DNA of 64,000 nucleotides from CAZRQL01 sp964602415. GTDB lineage: Bacteria > Bacteroidota > Bacteroidia > Cytophagales > Flammeovirgaceae. Shown here in pieces: positions 52,187 through 59,797 of the stretch. A program made the position numbers and the translations under genes. The stretch lies in the NCBI GenBank assembly GCA_964602415.1, contig CAZRQL010000001.1, forward strand, positions 62,001-126,000, given 5' to 3'. Numbering within the stretch: the first letter of the stretch is position 1; each line of letters opens with the position of its first letter. The notes under the pieces are model-generated. The model ran no database searches. It was not told where the DNA came from and worked only from the letters and a program-made list of their open reading frames with translations.

Positions 52187-53407
52187 ATGAAACTCAAAGA
52201 TATATGCTACTTCTGTGGCAGAAGTGAAGAAGAGGTTGGTTTGCTGGCGCAAGGAAAGATGGCCAAAATATGCGAGGATTGCAATTCAGATATCTCAGAG
52301 CTTTTTTTAGCCAATGAGTTTGAGCCGGAGGTTCAGCACACAGGGCAGATATTTGATATTGATTTCAAATTGCCTAAGCCCCATCAGATTATGCACCAAC
52401 TTGATGAGTACGTAGTCGGGCAAGAGCAAGCCAAAAAGGTGCTGGTGGTGGCCGTTTACAACCACTACAAGCGCATCATGGCAGCCAAACAAGGTACAGA
52501 TATAGAAAAGTCCAATATTTTGCTCATAGGCGAAACCGGAACAGGTAAAACCCTTTTGGCCAAAACCTTGGCCAAAGTGCTAAAAGTACCTTTTGCCATA
52601 GCCGATGCCACTGCCATAACAGAGGCTGGTTACGTAGGCGAGGATGTAGAGACCATTATCACCCGCTTGGTGCAGTCAGCCGATGGCAACATCAAGGCTG
52701 CCGAAATGGGAATCGTTTACATTGATGAGGTGGACAAATTGGCCAGAAAAAGCGAGAATCCATCCCTGACCAGAGACGTAGGGGGCGAAGGCGTACAACA
52801 AGCCCTGCTCAAAATTTTGGAGGGTACGCTGGTTTATGCCCCTCCCCAAGGCGGCAGAAAACACCCCGACCAAAAAATGCTGCAAGTCAATACAGATAAT
52901 ATTTTATTTATCTGTGGTGGGGCTTTCGTTGGGTTGGACAAAAAAATTAAAAACCGTTTAGACACCAAACCCATTGGCTTTCAGATGAGTCAAGAGAGTG
53001 AGGTTCACGCTGGCAACCTGCTGTCGCAGGTTACTCCATCGGATTTGAAGGCCTACGGTTTGATACCCGAGTTTATTGGTCGTCTGCCGGTGATTGCATG
53101 GTTGGATGCGCTTTCGCCGGAGGCCTTGCGCTCTATCCTCACCCAACCCAAAAACGCCATTCTCAAGCAGTACCAGCAACTGTTGGACATAGACGGCATA
53201 GAGCTAACATTTAGCGATGAGGCACTTGATATGATAGTCAAAAAAGCCATTGAGTTGGGTTTGGGAGCACGGGGGCTTCGCTCTATCTGCGAAAAATTTA
53301 TGCTCGATATTATGTACAGCGCGCCTACCCAAAGGAAAAAGAAAATTTTGATTACGCCCGATTTGATACAAAATTACGAGTTTAGTTCGCTCAAATCCGT
53401 TGCCTAA
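52187..53407 (+). CDS. clpX: ATP-dependent unfoldase ClpX
   Basis: A 406-residue AAA+ protein. The N-terminal zinc finger has CYFCGRSEEEVGLLAQ and KICEDC, Walker A is IGETGTGKTLLA, Walker B is IVYIDEVDKLARK, and the pore and sensor motifs include GYVGEDVET and GARGLRSICE. It feeds substrates to ClpP. It starts immediately after ffh with no gap. Length and zinc ligands are normal. No clpP gene lies beside it, which is unusual compared with many bacteria but not rare in Bacteroidota. Confidence 0.96.
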   Translation: MKLKDICYFCGRSEEEVGLLAQGKMAKICEDCNSDISELFLANEFEPEVQHTGQIFDIDFKLPKPHQIMHQLDEYVVGQEQAKKVLVVAVYNHYKRIMAAKQGTDIEKSNILLIGETGTGKTLLAKTLAKVLKVPFAIADATAITEAGYVGEDVETIITRLVQSADGNIKAAEMGIVYIDEVDKLARKSENPSLTRDVGGEGVQQALLKILEGTLVYAPPQGGRKHPDQKMLQVNTDNILFICGGAFVGLDKKIKNRLDTKPIGFQMSQESEVHAGNLLSQVTPSDLKAYGLIPEFIGRLPVIAWLDALSPEALRSILTQPKNAILKQYQQLLDIDGIELTFSDEALDMIVKKAIELGLGARGLRSICEKFMLDIMYSAPTQRKKKILITPDLIQNYEFSSLKSVA

Positions 53408-53445
53408 TTTATTGGCAAAGTTTTTCTTAGGTACAGTTCTCAAGA

Positions 53446-54033
53446 ATGGATTTTTACCAGACCATATCCCAGCCCACACAACACCTGTTCAAAGAGAAAG
53501 GTAGTAAGTTTTTGGCTTTCGCTTACAGCGTACAAAGTGAAGAAGAGTTCAAACTTCATTTAGAAGTGCTCAAAAAACAGTACTACGATGCCACCCACCA
53601 CTGTTACGCCTTTGAACTGGCTTCGGGACAAAAAAGAGCCAACGACGACGGTGAGCCATCTGGCACGGCAGGCCTGCCCATCTTGCAGCAAATCCAATCT
53701 AAAAACCTCAAAAATACGGCAGTCGTGGTGGTCAGGTATTTTGGGGGCACTAAGTTGGGCGCATCGGGTTTGGTAGCCGCTTACAAAACCGCCGCCAAAG
53801 AACTTTTAGACCTGACTCCTACCAAGACAGTTTACCTCACCCAGACATGGCTGCTCAAGTTCCCCCTCAGCGATATAGGGCAAGCCATGAGGACACTCAA
53901 AGAAGTGGAGGCCAATATTTTAACTCAGCAATTTTCTGATATGGTAGAAATGCAAATTGAAGTTAAAGTATCTAATACAAACACGTTGCTCCGACAACTG
54001 ACCTATCCTTTTGAAGTTTATCAGGTGCAGTAA
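53446..54033 (+). CDS. YigZ/IMPACT family protein
   Basis: A 195-residue protein. The N-terminal half has EKGSKFLAFAY, HHCYAFELASGQKRANDDGEPSGTAGLPIL (in pieces) and VVVVRYFGGTKLGASGLVAAYKTAA, which is the core of the UPF0029/IMPACT family. A DUF1949-like domain forms the C-terminus (about 130-195). Family members are linked to regulation of translation in eukaryotes; the bacterial role is uncertain. It lies 38 nt after clpX. Confidence 0.88.
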   Translation: MDFYQTISQPTQHLFKEKGSKFLAFAYSVQSEEEFKLHLEVLKKQYYDATHHCYAFELASGQKRANDDGEPSGTAGLPILQQIQSKNLKNTAVVVVRYFGGTKLGASGLVAAYKTAAKELLDLTPTKTVYLTQTWLLKFPLSDIGQAMRTLKEVEANILTQQFSDMVEMQIEVKVSNTNTLLRQLTYPFEVYQVQ

Positions 54034-54069
54034 ACCGGTTGTTTTTTTCTAAGGTACTTATTTTTAAAC

Positions 54070-54087
54070 TGTTAATAATTATTAACA
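54070..54087. repeat. Perfect 18-bp palindrome
   Basis: TGTTAATAA followed by its exact complement at 54070-54087, with no spacer, in an AT-rich gap before the lipoprotein gene at 54246. It could be an operator for a dimeric regulator. Three 7-nt copies of TTTTTGA-like sequence follow at 54126-54145. Confidence 0.5.
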
Positions 54088-54245
54088 ATTTACGAGTGAA
54101 AAATTCACAAAAAATTCATACTGTATTTTTGATTTTTGATTTTTGTATCGCTTTTAATGGCCATGAAAGACGGTTTCCCTTCCGAATCCAAGGGGGCGCA
54201 TGTGAAAAGCCTTACGAGTAGCATTAATTTTTAAAACAAAAATCA

Positions 54246-54806
54246 ATGAAAATCAAAAAAATGACGGCCTTTTTCGCCGCTTGTGTAGTTCTTTTGTTTG
54301 GTGTGTGGGCTTGCAGCGATTATGCGGGGAGGGAGGCACTGAAGCCAGAGAATATATCTAAAATTGCGTCACCAACGAGTTATCTTTTTAGAGAAGATAC
54401 GGCTTTTAGCGTAAGGTCTTACGTAACCAATTTGCTTGGAGTTCAATCTATGGTAATTGATTCTGGAGACTATCAAATAACTTTTACTGAAAGTCAGTAT
54501 GGCGTTACCTATTTAAGGATACTTTCAATAACTGATGATCAAACTCCGGGTTTTCTTTCTCCGTCTATTAGAATTCATATAGCCAGAAAGAAAAAATGCG
54601 GATGCACAGGTTGCTTTGGCTTTTCATGTGGCTGGTCACCTGATCCGCTTCCATTCCCGGGCGATCCTTTCCCTCGTGAGACAGAAGATAGATTAAATCC
54701 GATGGCTCAAGTGTCTGTTATACAAAACAATGGACAATATAAGTTACGTATCACTTTTCTTGAATCTGTGCCTTTTGGAACGCCGGGGTGGGGATACGAC
54801 AATTAG
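54246..54806 (+). CDS. Uncharacterised lipoprotein with Cys-rich loop
   Basis: A 186-residue protein. The signal ends VVLLFGVWAC (lipobox Cys about residue 23). The mature part has beta strands and a central run KKKCGCTGCFGFSCGWSPDP with four cysteines in ten residues, followed by a proline-rich stretch. The cysteines could bind metal or form disulfides. I recognise no family. It is followed by a strong terminator. It lies at the left edge of the AT-rich patch that contains IS1595 remnants. Confidence 0.6.
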   Translation: MKIKKMTAFFAACVVLLFGVWACSDYAGREALKPENISKIASPTSYLFREDTAFSVRSYVTNLLGVQSMVIDSGDYQITFTESQYGVTYLRILSITDDQTPGFLSPSIRIHIARKKKCGCTGCFGFSCGWSPDPLPFPGDPFPRETEDRLNPMAQVSVIQNNGQYKLRITFLESVPFGTPGWGYDN

Positions 54807-54818
54807 GATGACTGATAC

Positions 54819-54853
54819 ACTCAGAGGAATAATTTATTTTTCCTCTGAGTTTT
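54819..54853 (+). terminator. Rho-independent terminator after the Cys-rich lipoprotein
   Basis: ACTCAGAGGAA (54819-54829) pairs perfectly with TTCCTCTGAGT (54840-54850) around a 10-nt loop, followed by TTT. It starts 12 nt after the stop codon. Confidence 0.85.
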
Positions 54854-54883
54854 AGTACATTTTTTATAGAAATTAAATATTCT

Positions 54884-55519
54884 ATGTTGAAGTTTTATAT
54901 TTTACTAATTTTATATTTACTTATCTCATGTTCTTCAACAATGAAGACTATTCTTGGTTATGAAAATCCGTATCTTCATGATGATATTTCTTTGAAGAAG
55001 TTCATATATGTTAATAAAATAGATTCATGCAAAGTTCTAATATACGAAATTGATTCAATTTATCAATACCCTGAAGAAATCCATTTGAATAAACCTGTTT
55101 ATAATAGGATTTTTTGTTTCAACAAAAATGGTTATCTTATTTCTGCTAATAAAAATTCTAAAAATAAATGTTTTAATGCTTTATTTGATATATTTGATAC
55201 ATTGAACCATTCAATAAATAGTCAAATTTTAGTCGAAAAAGAAAAGAAGCTATTTTCGCTATTTGAAAATACTCGGATATTATATGAAGGTTGTAGAATT
55301 AATAAAAAAATTGGAGATAATGATTTTATAATTGTTATTTATTGGGCAACTTGGCACAAAAAATTTACTTTGGAAAATATAGAAGCAGTAAAAAAAATTG
55401 TAACAAAATATAAAAAATATGATATTAAAATAGATTATTTGTTGATAAATACAGACTTATCAAAAAGAAATTATCCATTCTTTAAAGGTAGTGAGTTTAA
55501 GTTAAAAATGAATTTTTAA
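54884..55519 (+). CDS. AT-rich lipoprotein with degenerate thioredoxin-like motif
   Basis: A 211-residue protein with a lipoprotein signal (ILLILYLLISC). Near residue 150 it reads DFIIVIYWATWHKKFTLE, which is the position and context of the thioredoxin WATWCxPC active site, but both cysteines are absent. It is followed by KKIVTKYKKYDIKIDYLLINTD, like the strand after the active site in TlpA-type proteins. So the fold may be thioredoxin-like but redox-inactive. The gene is clearly richer in A and T than its neighbours, with lysine and asparagine codons such as AAA and AAT, which suggests acquisition. Confidence 0.5.
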   Translation: MLKFYILLILYLLISCSSTMKTILGYENPYLHDDISLKKFIYVNKIDSCKVLIYEIDSIYQYPEEIHLNKPVYNRIFCFNKNGYLISANKNSKNKCFNALFDIFDTLNHSINSQILVEKEKKLFSLFENTRILYEGCRINKKIGDNDFIIVIYWATWHKKFTLENIEAVKKIVTKYKKYDIKIDYLLINTDLSKRNYPFFKGSEFKLKMNF

Positions 55520-55865
55520 TCATAGGTAAGAATTTTCGTGCTATATTTTTGGCATGAATTTGAGGTTGTTCCAAAAGTTCGTTGAAGACTCTTTTTGTCA
55601 AAGTATTCAAATGGTATTCTACTGAAAACCATAGATTTACCGCAAAAAAGTAGGTGCTAAAGAAATTCAAGAGCATTTGAATGAGTTTAGTTTTAGATTA
55701 AATCTCAGGACAGCCAACTATGTGGGCAAGCTATTCGAGAGAGCTGTGGAGTTTGCTATTCTAACCCAAATCACATTTGCAGAATTCAAAATTTACTTGA
55801 TTATTTTAAATACCTATGTAGTAAAAATCTAATCTTATTTATACAATATTTATTAATTCAGTCTT
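55520..55865. other. Intergenic region holding an IS1595 transposase C-terminal remnant
   Basis: No intact gene. The stretch 55635-55832 retains a readable transposase end (described separately). The rest is AT-rich with no clear signal. Confidence 0.5.
55635..55832 (+). pseudogene. IS1595-family transposase remnant (C-terminal part)
   Basis: The frame starting at 55635 reads IYRKKVGAKEIQEHLNEFSF then RLNLRTANYVGKLFERAVEF and runs to a stop at 55832. The pattern (KxxQxxLNEFxxRxN) matches the C-terminal end of IS1595/ISXO2-type transposases. There is no start, the upstream frame is closed by TAG, and the catalytic DDE part is missing. Confidence 0.5.
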
Positions 55866-56768
55866 ATGATAAGAAAAAATTATTTGCTTTTTACTCTTAT
55901 TTGTATTTCAAATGGCTTATTTGCACAAGACATATTGAAATATTCAATATTTGATGAGGGGTTATCACATGGTGATAGTACCAGACTCATAAATATATTT
56001 TACTTCTATTCTGAATCATCAAAAAAATGTAAAAAAATTGAAAATGGATTGTTTAAAAATAAAAAATTCATAGAGACTGTAAATGCTAATTGTAATCTAA
56101 TTAAGATCAACAACTCAGAAAAGCCTATAGGTTCGGGGATGCGTATGGGCACTCTTAAACTTTTTTATGGAGTTATTTCTTCACCTGGGTTTTATGTTTT
56201 TTGGTTGAGAAAAGATGGTAGAATGATGAAATTAAAAACCATAAACGGGCTTAAATCAGAGGATCAATACCTAAGCATTTTAGACAAATGTATTACCGAT
56301 CACGCTAAAATACCTATTTCAGAGCAATTAATAGATAGTCCTGTTTACGATGAGGTTAAAAAGACTGAAATAATCTCTACAAATGCTGATAAAGCAATAT
56401 TAGATAGTTTAAATATTATACTCAATCCACCGGTTACTTCTCTAACGGAAATGCGTGATATTGCAGATAAGAAAAATCTATTGATTTATTTTTCAACTAA
56501 AAATTGCGGCCCTTGTAAAGAATTTGAAAAAGATTTCAAGAATGGATATTTTAGCTCAGGTCTTAAAGAATTTACATTAATAAAGTTTGATGATTCCGAT
56601 CAGGCAGGATTAGACGGGATTAGAGCATTTAAAATTAGAACTTTTCCAACTTTTATTACTTGTAGACCTAAGAAGCCAAGCAGCAATAAGTATATTAAAA
56701 ATGATTGGTTTGGATATTCAAGTAACGATGCTGGCAGGAGATGGTTTCTAAATAAAATTAGTTTCTAA
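55866..56768 (+). CDS. Secreted protein with two thioredoxin-like domains
   Basis: A 300-residue protein with a signal peptide (LLFTLICISNGLFAQ). The N-terminal domain (about 30-140) resembles thioredoxin with a degraded site: FYFYSESSKKCKKIE keeps one cysteine. The C-terminal domain (about 195-300) has an intact CGPC in YFSTKNCGPCKEFEKDF, as in thioredoxin-like periplasmic oxidoreductases, followed by FPTFITC. It sits between an IS1595 C-terminal piece and an IS1595 N-terminal piece, all on the plus strand, and is AT-rich like the gene at 54884. It is probably periplasmic and redox-active through its second domain. Confidence 0.65.
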   Translation: MIRKNYLLFTLICISNGLFAQDILKYSIFDEGLSHGDSTRLINIFYFYSESSKKCKKIENGLFKNKKFIETVNANCNLIKINNSEKPIGSGMRMGTLKLFYGVISSPGFYVFWLRKDGRMMKLKTINGLKSEDQYLSILDKCITDHAKIPISEQLIDSPVYDEVKKTEIISTNADKAILDSLNIILNPPVTSLTEMRDIADKKNLLIYFSTKNCGPCKEFEKDFKNGYFSSGLKEFTLIKFDDSDQAGLDGIRAFKIRTFPTFITCRPKKPSSNKYIKNDWFGYSSNDAGRRWFLNKISF

Positions 56769-56825
56769 TTGATATTGTAAGAATATGGGTATTTAGAAAT
56801 TTCAAGCGATACTTACAGCACGAAT

Positions 56826-57081
56826 TTGAACATAAAAACTTTGTCATTTCCGGCCAACGAGTTGGAGTTTGAAGCAAAATTCGCTGAAAAGTCTGCTTGA
56901 CAATCGTATTTAAGGCAAAACAAATATGAGTTAGGGTTTAGTTGTATGGCTTGCGGTCATAATCAGTTTTGGCTCAATAACAGAGGATATGACATGTGTC
57001 GGCGGTTTTAACACCAGCACGGTGTTACCTGAGGAACGCTTTTTCATGACACCAAAAAGCCTTTAAAGTTGTGGGATGTGT
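56826..57081 (+). pseudogene. IS1595-family transposase remnant (N-terminal zinc-ribbon part)
   Basis: One frame from 56826 reads FPANELEFEAKFAEKSA, then CMACGHNQFWLNNRG and GTLFHDTKKPLKLW, the zinc-ribbon start of IS1595-family transposases (pattern FxxExxFxxxFxxExAC, CPxCGH, HQHSVTAGTLFHDTKKPL). Three in-frame stops are present (in the SA* , F*HQH and T*GTL junctions) and the catalytic core is gone, so it is a dead fragment. Confidence 0.8.
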
Positions 57082-57114
57082 CCTCTGAGACGCACGCACA
57101 CCTACAACTTTGGG

Positions 57115-57144
57115 AATAGCCACAGGTTTAAACCTGTGGCTATT
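57115..57144. terminator. Perfect 30-bp palindrome at the end of the metalloprotease gene
   Basis: Left arm AATAGCCACAGGTTT (57115-57129) and its exact complement (57130-57144), with no spacer. It lies 6 nt past the metalloprotease stop and reads as a terminator-like or REP-like hairpin. Its core AGCCACAG recurs in the hairpin after tsf. Confidence 0.55.
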
Positions 57145-57149
57145 AATGC

Positions 57150-59648
57150 TTATTTTTTAATTTTTTCAAATATAGCGGCGATTCTTTCGGCTATTTCCTC
57201 AAAATGCGCTTTGGCGATTCCGGATGAAGCAGAGCCATTTTGTTGGGCTAATGATTTGATTTTTATGAGTTCTGCCCGCGCTATGGGGCGAATGTCAGAC
57301 TGACTCACGTCGATTCTTGTATAACCCATAAAGTCAGCCGCCGCAGCTGGCATAGGTGTTTGTTCTTCGCGCATGAGTTTTTCGAGTTGCTCTACATAAG
57401 CTCTTTGCAAATTGCGTTGGTAAATATCAGGAGACGCAGCGGGTTTGTTCCAAACTGTTTTACGCAACTCTTCGAGCATTTCCAACACAGTATAGGCCTC
57501 TTTGCGGTTGATGGCTTCATTTTCTATCATTCTGGCGAGTCTGCTAAAATCCATTAGCGAAGCCAATGCTGAGGCTTGATAAGATCTAATTCGGTTCAAA
57601 ACACCGGCAGATTCGATTTTGTCGAGGATGTCACGGTTTATTATCCAATTAGGGGTTTGAAAAACTTCATTTATCAAAAAAGTAACAGCAGTTTTTTGTT
57701 TTTCTTTTTCGACGTGTCTGTAAACAGCCCCTGATTGGTCAGTGGTTTTGAACCGTTCATAAATACCTCCAACATTGGCAGTTACGTGCCCCACATACCG
57801 ATTCCACTGGCCTATAATCTGTGAATAAAGCTCTTGGGTGTCTTCATATCCTTCTCCCGGCGTAGATGTCCAGTCAATCAGGTTGTTGGTGATGCGCTTG
57901 AGATTGGCTATTCCATAGCTGCCAGCTTTCATGGCATCGTCTCCCAAGTCTTCTGTCTGTGCAGTGGGGTCAATCGGTACTCCGACTTGCCGTCCAAAAT
58001 GATAAATCGGATTGCCTTGTTTTTGCAGAATCATTCGATGTAAGGTATTTTTTTCATCATCAGGGCTTTTTGTATTTTCAAAATACCTGTACCCCCAATC
58101 GATTGAGTATTTGTCGTATTCGCCTATTTTTGGCATGAGCGAAACCCCTTCATCCCCCGGCTGCGCTACGTAGTTGAATCGGGCGTAGTCCATGATGGAG
58201 GGTGCTGTTCCCATCTTTTGAGTGAAAGTTGCTGAACGCAACGAATCGACAGGGTAGGCCGAAGAAGAGCCCATATTGTGGGGAAGTCCCAGGGTATGCC
58301 CTACCTCGTGGGCAGCAACAAACCGAATCAACTCACCCATGACTTCATCCTCAAATTGCGGTCGGCGCGCTGAGGGATTGATAGCGGCGGTTTGGACAAA
58401 GTGCCAGTTTCTCAGCAAGTTCATCACATTGTGATACCAGATGATGTCGCTTTCTATGATTTCTCCGGTTCTCGGGTCGTGGGTATGAGGCCCCATGGCG
58501 TTTTGGATGGGGTTGGCAACGTACCTGATCACCGAGTAGCGCACGTCTTCGGGGCTAAACTCAGGGTCTTCTTCGGGGGTAGGGGCAAGTTTTGCAGAAA
58601 TGGCATTTTTGAATCCGGCGGCTTCAAAGGCTTCGTTCCAGTCTTCTACGCCTTTCATCAGATAGGGCCTCCATTTTTCGGGGGTGGCTCGGTCTATGTA
58701 GTAAACGATGGGTTTTACGGGTTCGACCAGTTCTCCGCGTGCGTAGGCGGCTTTGTCTTTGGGTTCGAGTCGCCAACGGGTGATGTACCTTTGGCTCACT
58801 GCCCTGTGCTCTTGTGTGCTGTAATTGACTTTGCCTATCGAAAAATAGCCCACTCTTTTGTCGTAGTAGCGCGGTACCATTGGAGTTTCGGGCAGCACAA
58901 TGAAAGAATGATTCATTTCAAGCGTGATGGTGTTGGTCAGGGAGTTGGCCGGCGGCTTGGAGGCTTCGTAGGTCAAAATATGCCTCACCTCAGTATTTTT
59001 GGGAAAACTCTTGATATGAATTATGGGGCTTCTGCTGTTGTCAAGTCGTTTGACTGCAAACTGGGTTCTTTGCTCTGCACTCAACGGACTCATCATCTCA
59101 ACATCGGATGAGAAAAATTTACTTACCTCAATGACCACACCGCTTGAGTCTTTGGAAAAACATTCAATCGCAAAGCTATGAATAACCGGCTCAACGTTGT
59201 TGGCTTTGACTGACAGGTAGATAGGGTCTTCGGGATTGGCGATATTGGTGTAGGATACCGAGCGCAACAATATACTGTTGTCAATGCGCTCAAACCGTAT
59301 GATTTGCTGAGGACGGGCTGCCATGCCTGCACCGCCAAAGTTAAAGTTTTCTACCGTTCCGGCGATTCGGCTCACAATCAGGAGTTCTTTACCCAACATC
59401 GCATTGCTCATCTCAAAATAATACTTATCATCCACTTTGTGCACGGTGAAAAGGCCGTCGTCCGTTACGGCATCTTTGGTAATGACTTCAGTATAGCTTT
59501 TGAATTTGCTTTTTTTAGCTGGTGCAGCGGGTTTGGCTTCGGCGGAAGCAGTAGGGGGAGGTTGGGTGTTCTTTTTGGTCTTTTTCTGAGCTTGAGCAAA
59601 GCCAATAGAAAGTAAAAAACTTACAATCAAAATATTAATTCGCATCAT
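57150..59648 (-). CDS. Large secreted zinc metalloprotease (DUF5117/DUF5118 type)
   Basis: About 832 residues. It has a signal peptide (MMRINILIVSFLLSIGFAQA), a Lys/Pro/Ala-rich linker, an N-terminal domain (about 45-300; FEMSNAMLGKELLIVSRIAGT, DPIYLSVKANNVEPVIHSFAI in pieces), and a protease domain with the zinc site VAAHEVGHTLGLPHNMGSS (HExxHxxGxxH, metzincin type). The C-terminal 250 residues are helical. The start is ATG 59648, since the longer ORF to 59732 would hide the signal peptide. It probably works in the periplasm or outside; substrate unknown. Confidence 0.87.
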   Translation of the reverse strand: MMRINILIVSFLLSIGFAQAQKKTKKNTQPPPTASAEAKPAAPAKKSKFKSYTEVITKDAVTDDGLFTVHKVDDKYYFEMSNAMLGKELLIVSRIAGTVENFNFGGAGMAARPQQIIRFERIDNSILLRSVSYTNIANPEDPIYLSVKANNVEPVIHSFAIECFSKDSSGVVIEVSKFFSSDVEMMSPLSAEQRTQFAVKRLDNSRSPIIHIKSFPKNTEVRHILTYEASKPPANSLTNTITLEMNHSFIVLPETPMVPRYYDKRVGYFSIGKVNYSTQEHRAVSQRYITRWRLEPKDKAAYARGELVEPVKPIVYYIDRATPEKWRPYLMKGVEDWNEAFEAAGFKNAISAKLAPTPEEDPEFSPEDVRYSVIRYVANPIQNAMGPHTHDPRTGEIIESDIIWYHNVMNLLRNWHFVQTAAINPSARRPQFEDEVMGELIRFVAAHEVGHTLGLPHNMGSSSAYPVDSLRSATFTQKMGTAPSIMDYARFNYVAQPGDEGVSLMPKIGEYDKYSIDWGYRYFENTKSPDDEKNTLHRMILQKQGNPIYHFGRQVGVPIDPTAQTEDLGDDAMKAGSYGIANLKRITNNLIDWTSTPGEGYEDTQELYSQIIGQWNRYVGHVTANVGGIYERFKTTDQSGAVYRHVEKEKQKTAVTFLINEVFQTPNWIINRDILDKIESAGVLNRIRSYQASALASLMDFSRLARMIENEAINRKEAYTVLEMLEELRKTVWNKPAASPDIYQRNLQRAYVEQLEKLMREEQTPMPAAAADFMGYTRIDVSQSDIRPIARAELIKIKSLAQQNGSASSGIAKAHFEEIAERIAAIFEKIKK

Positions 59649-59797
59649 CGGCATTTTTGTTTTGCCCAAATCTAAATATAAACTTTGTGGAGCTAAAAGC
59701 CTCAAACAAAAGAAAGCTCGAAAACTCATCAATCATTCTCTAAGAAGCAGGGTATTTTTTTAATAATCAAGTAAATAACATAGTTATTTCGCTATGG

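Larger units (their letters stand above)
56769..57149. other. Intergenic region with IS1595 N-terminal remnant and a long palindrome
   Basis: No intact gene. It contains the transposase remnant at 56826-57081 and a 30-bp palindrome at 57115-57144. The first 57 bases hold nothing recognisable. Confidence 0.6.

Noticed and set aside
54039..54221. 60-residue frame before the Cys-rich lipoprotein
   Set aside because: It crosses the palindrome and the repeats, lacks any recognisable family and has a low-complexity Ile/Phe-rich start.
58392..59111. 239-residue plus-strand frame inside the metalloprotease gene
   Set aside because: It lies antisense to the conserved HExxH domain and looks like a composition shadow.
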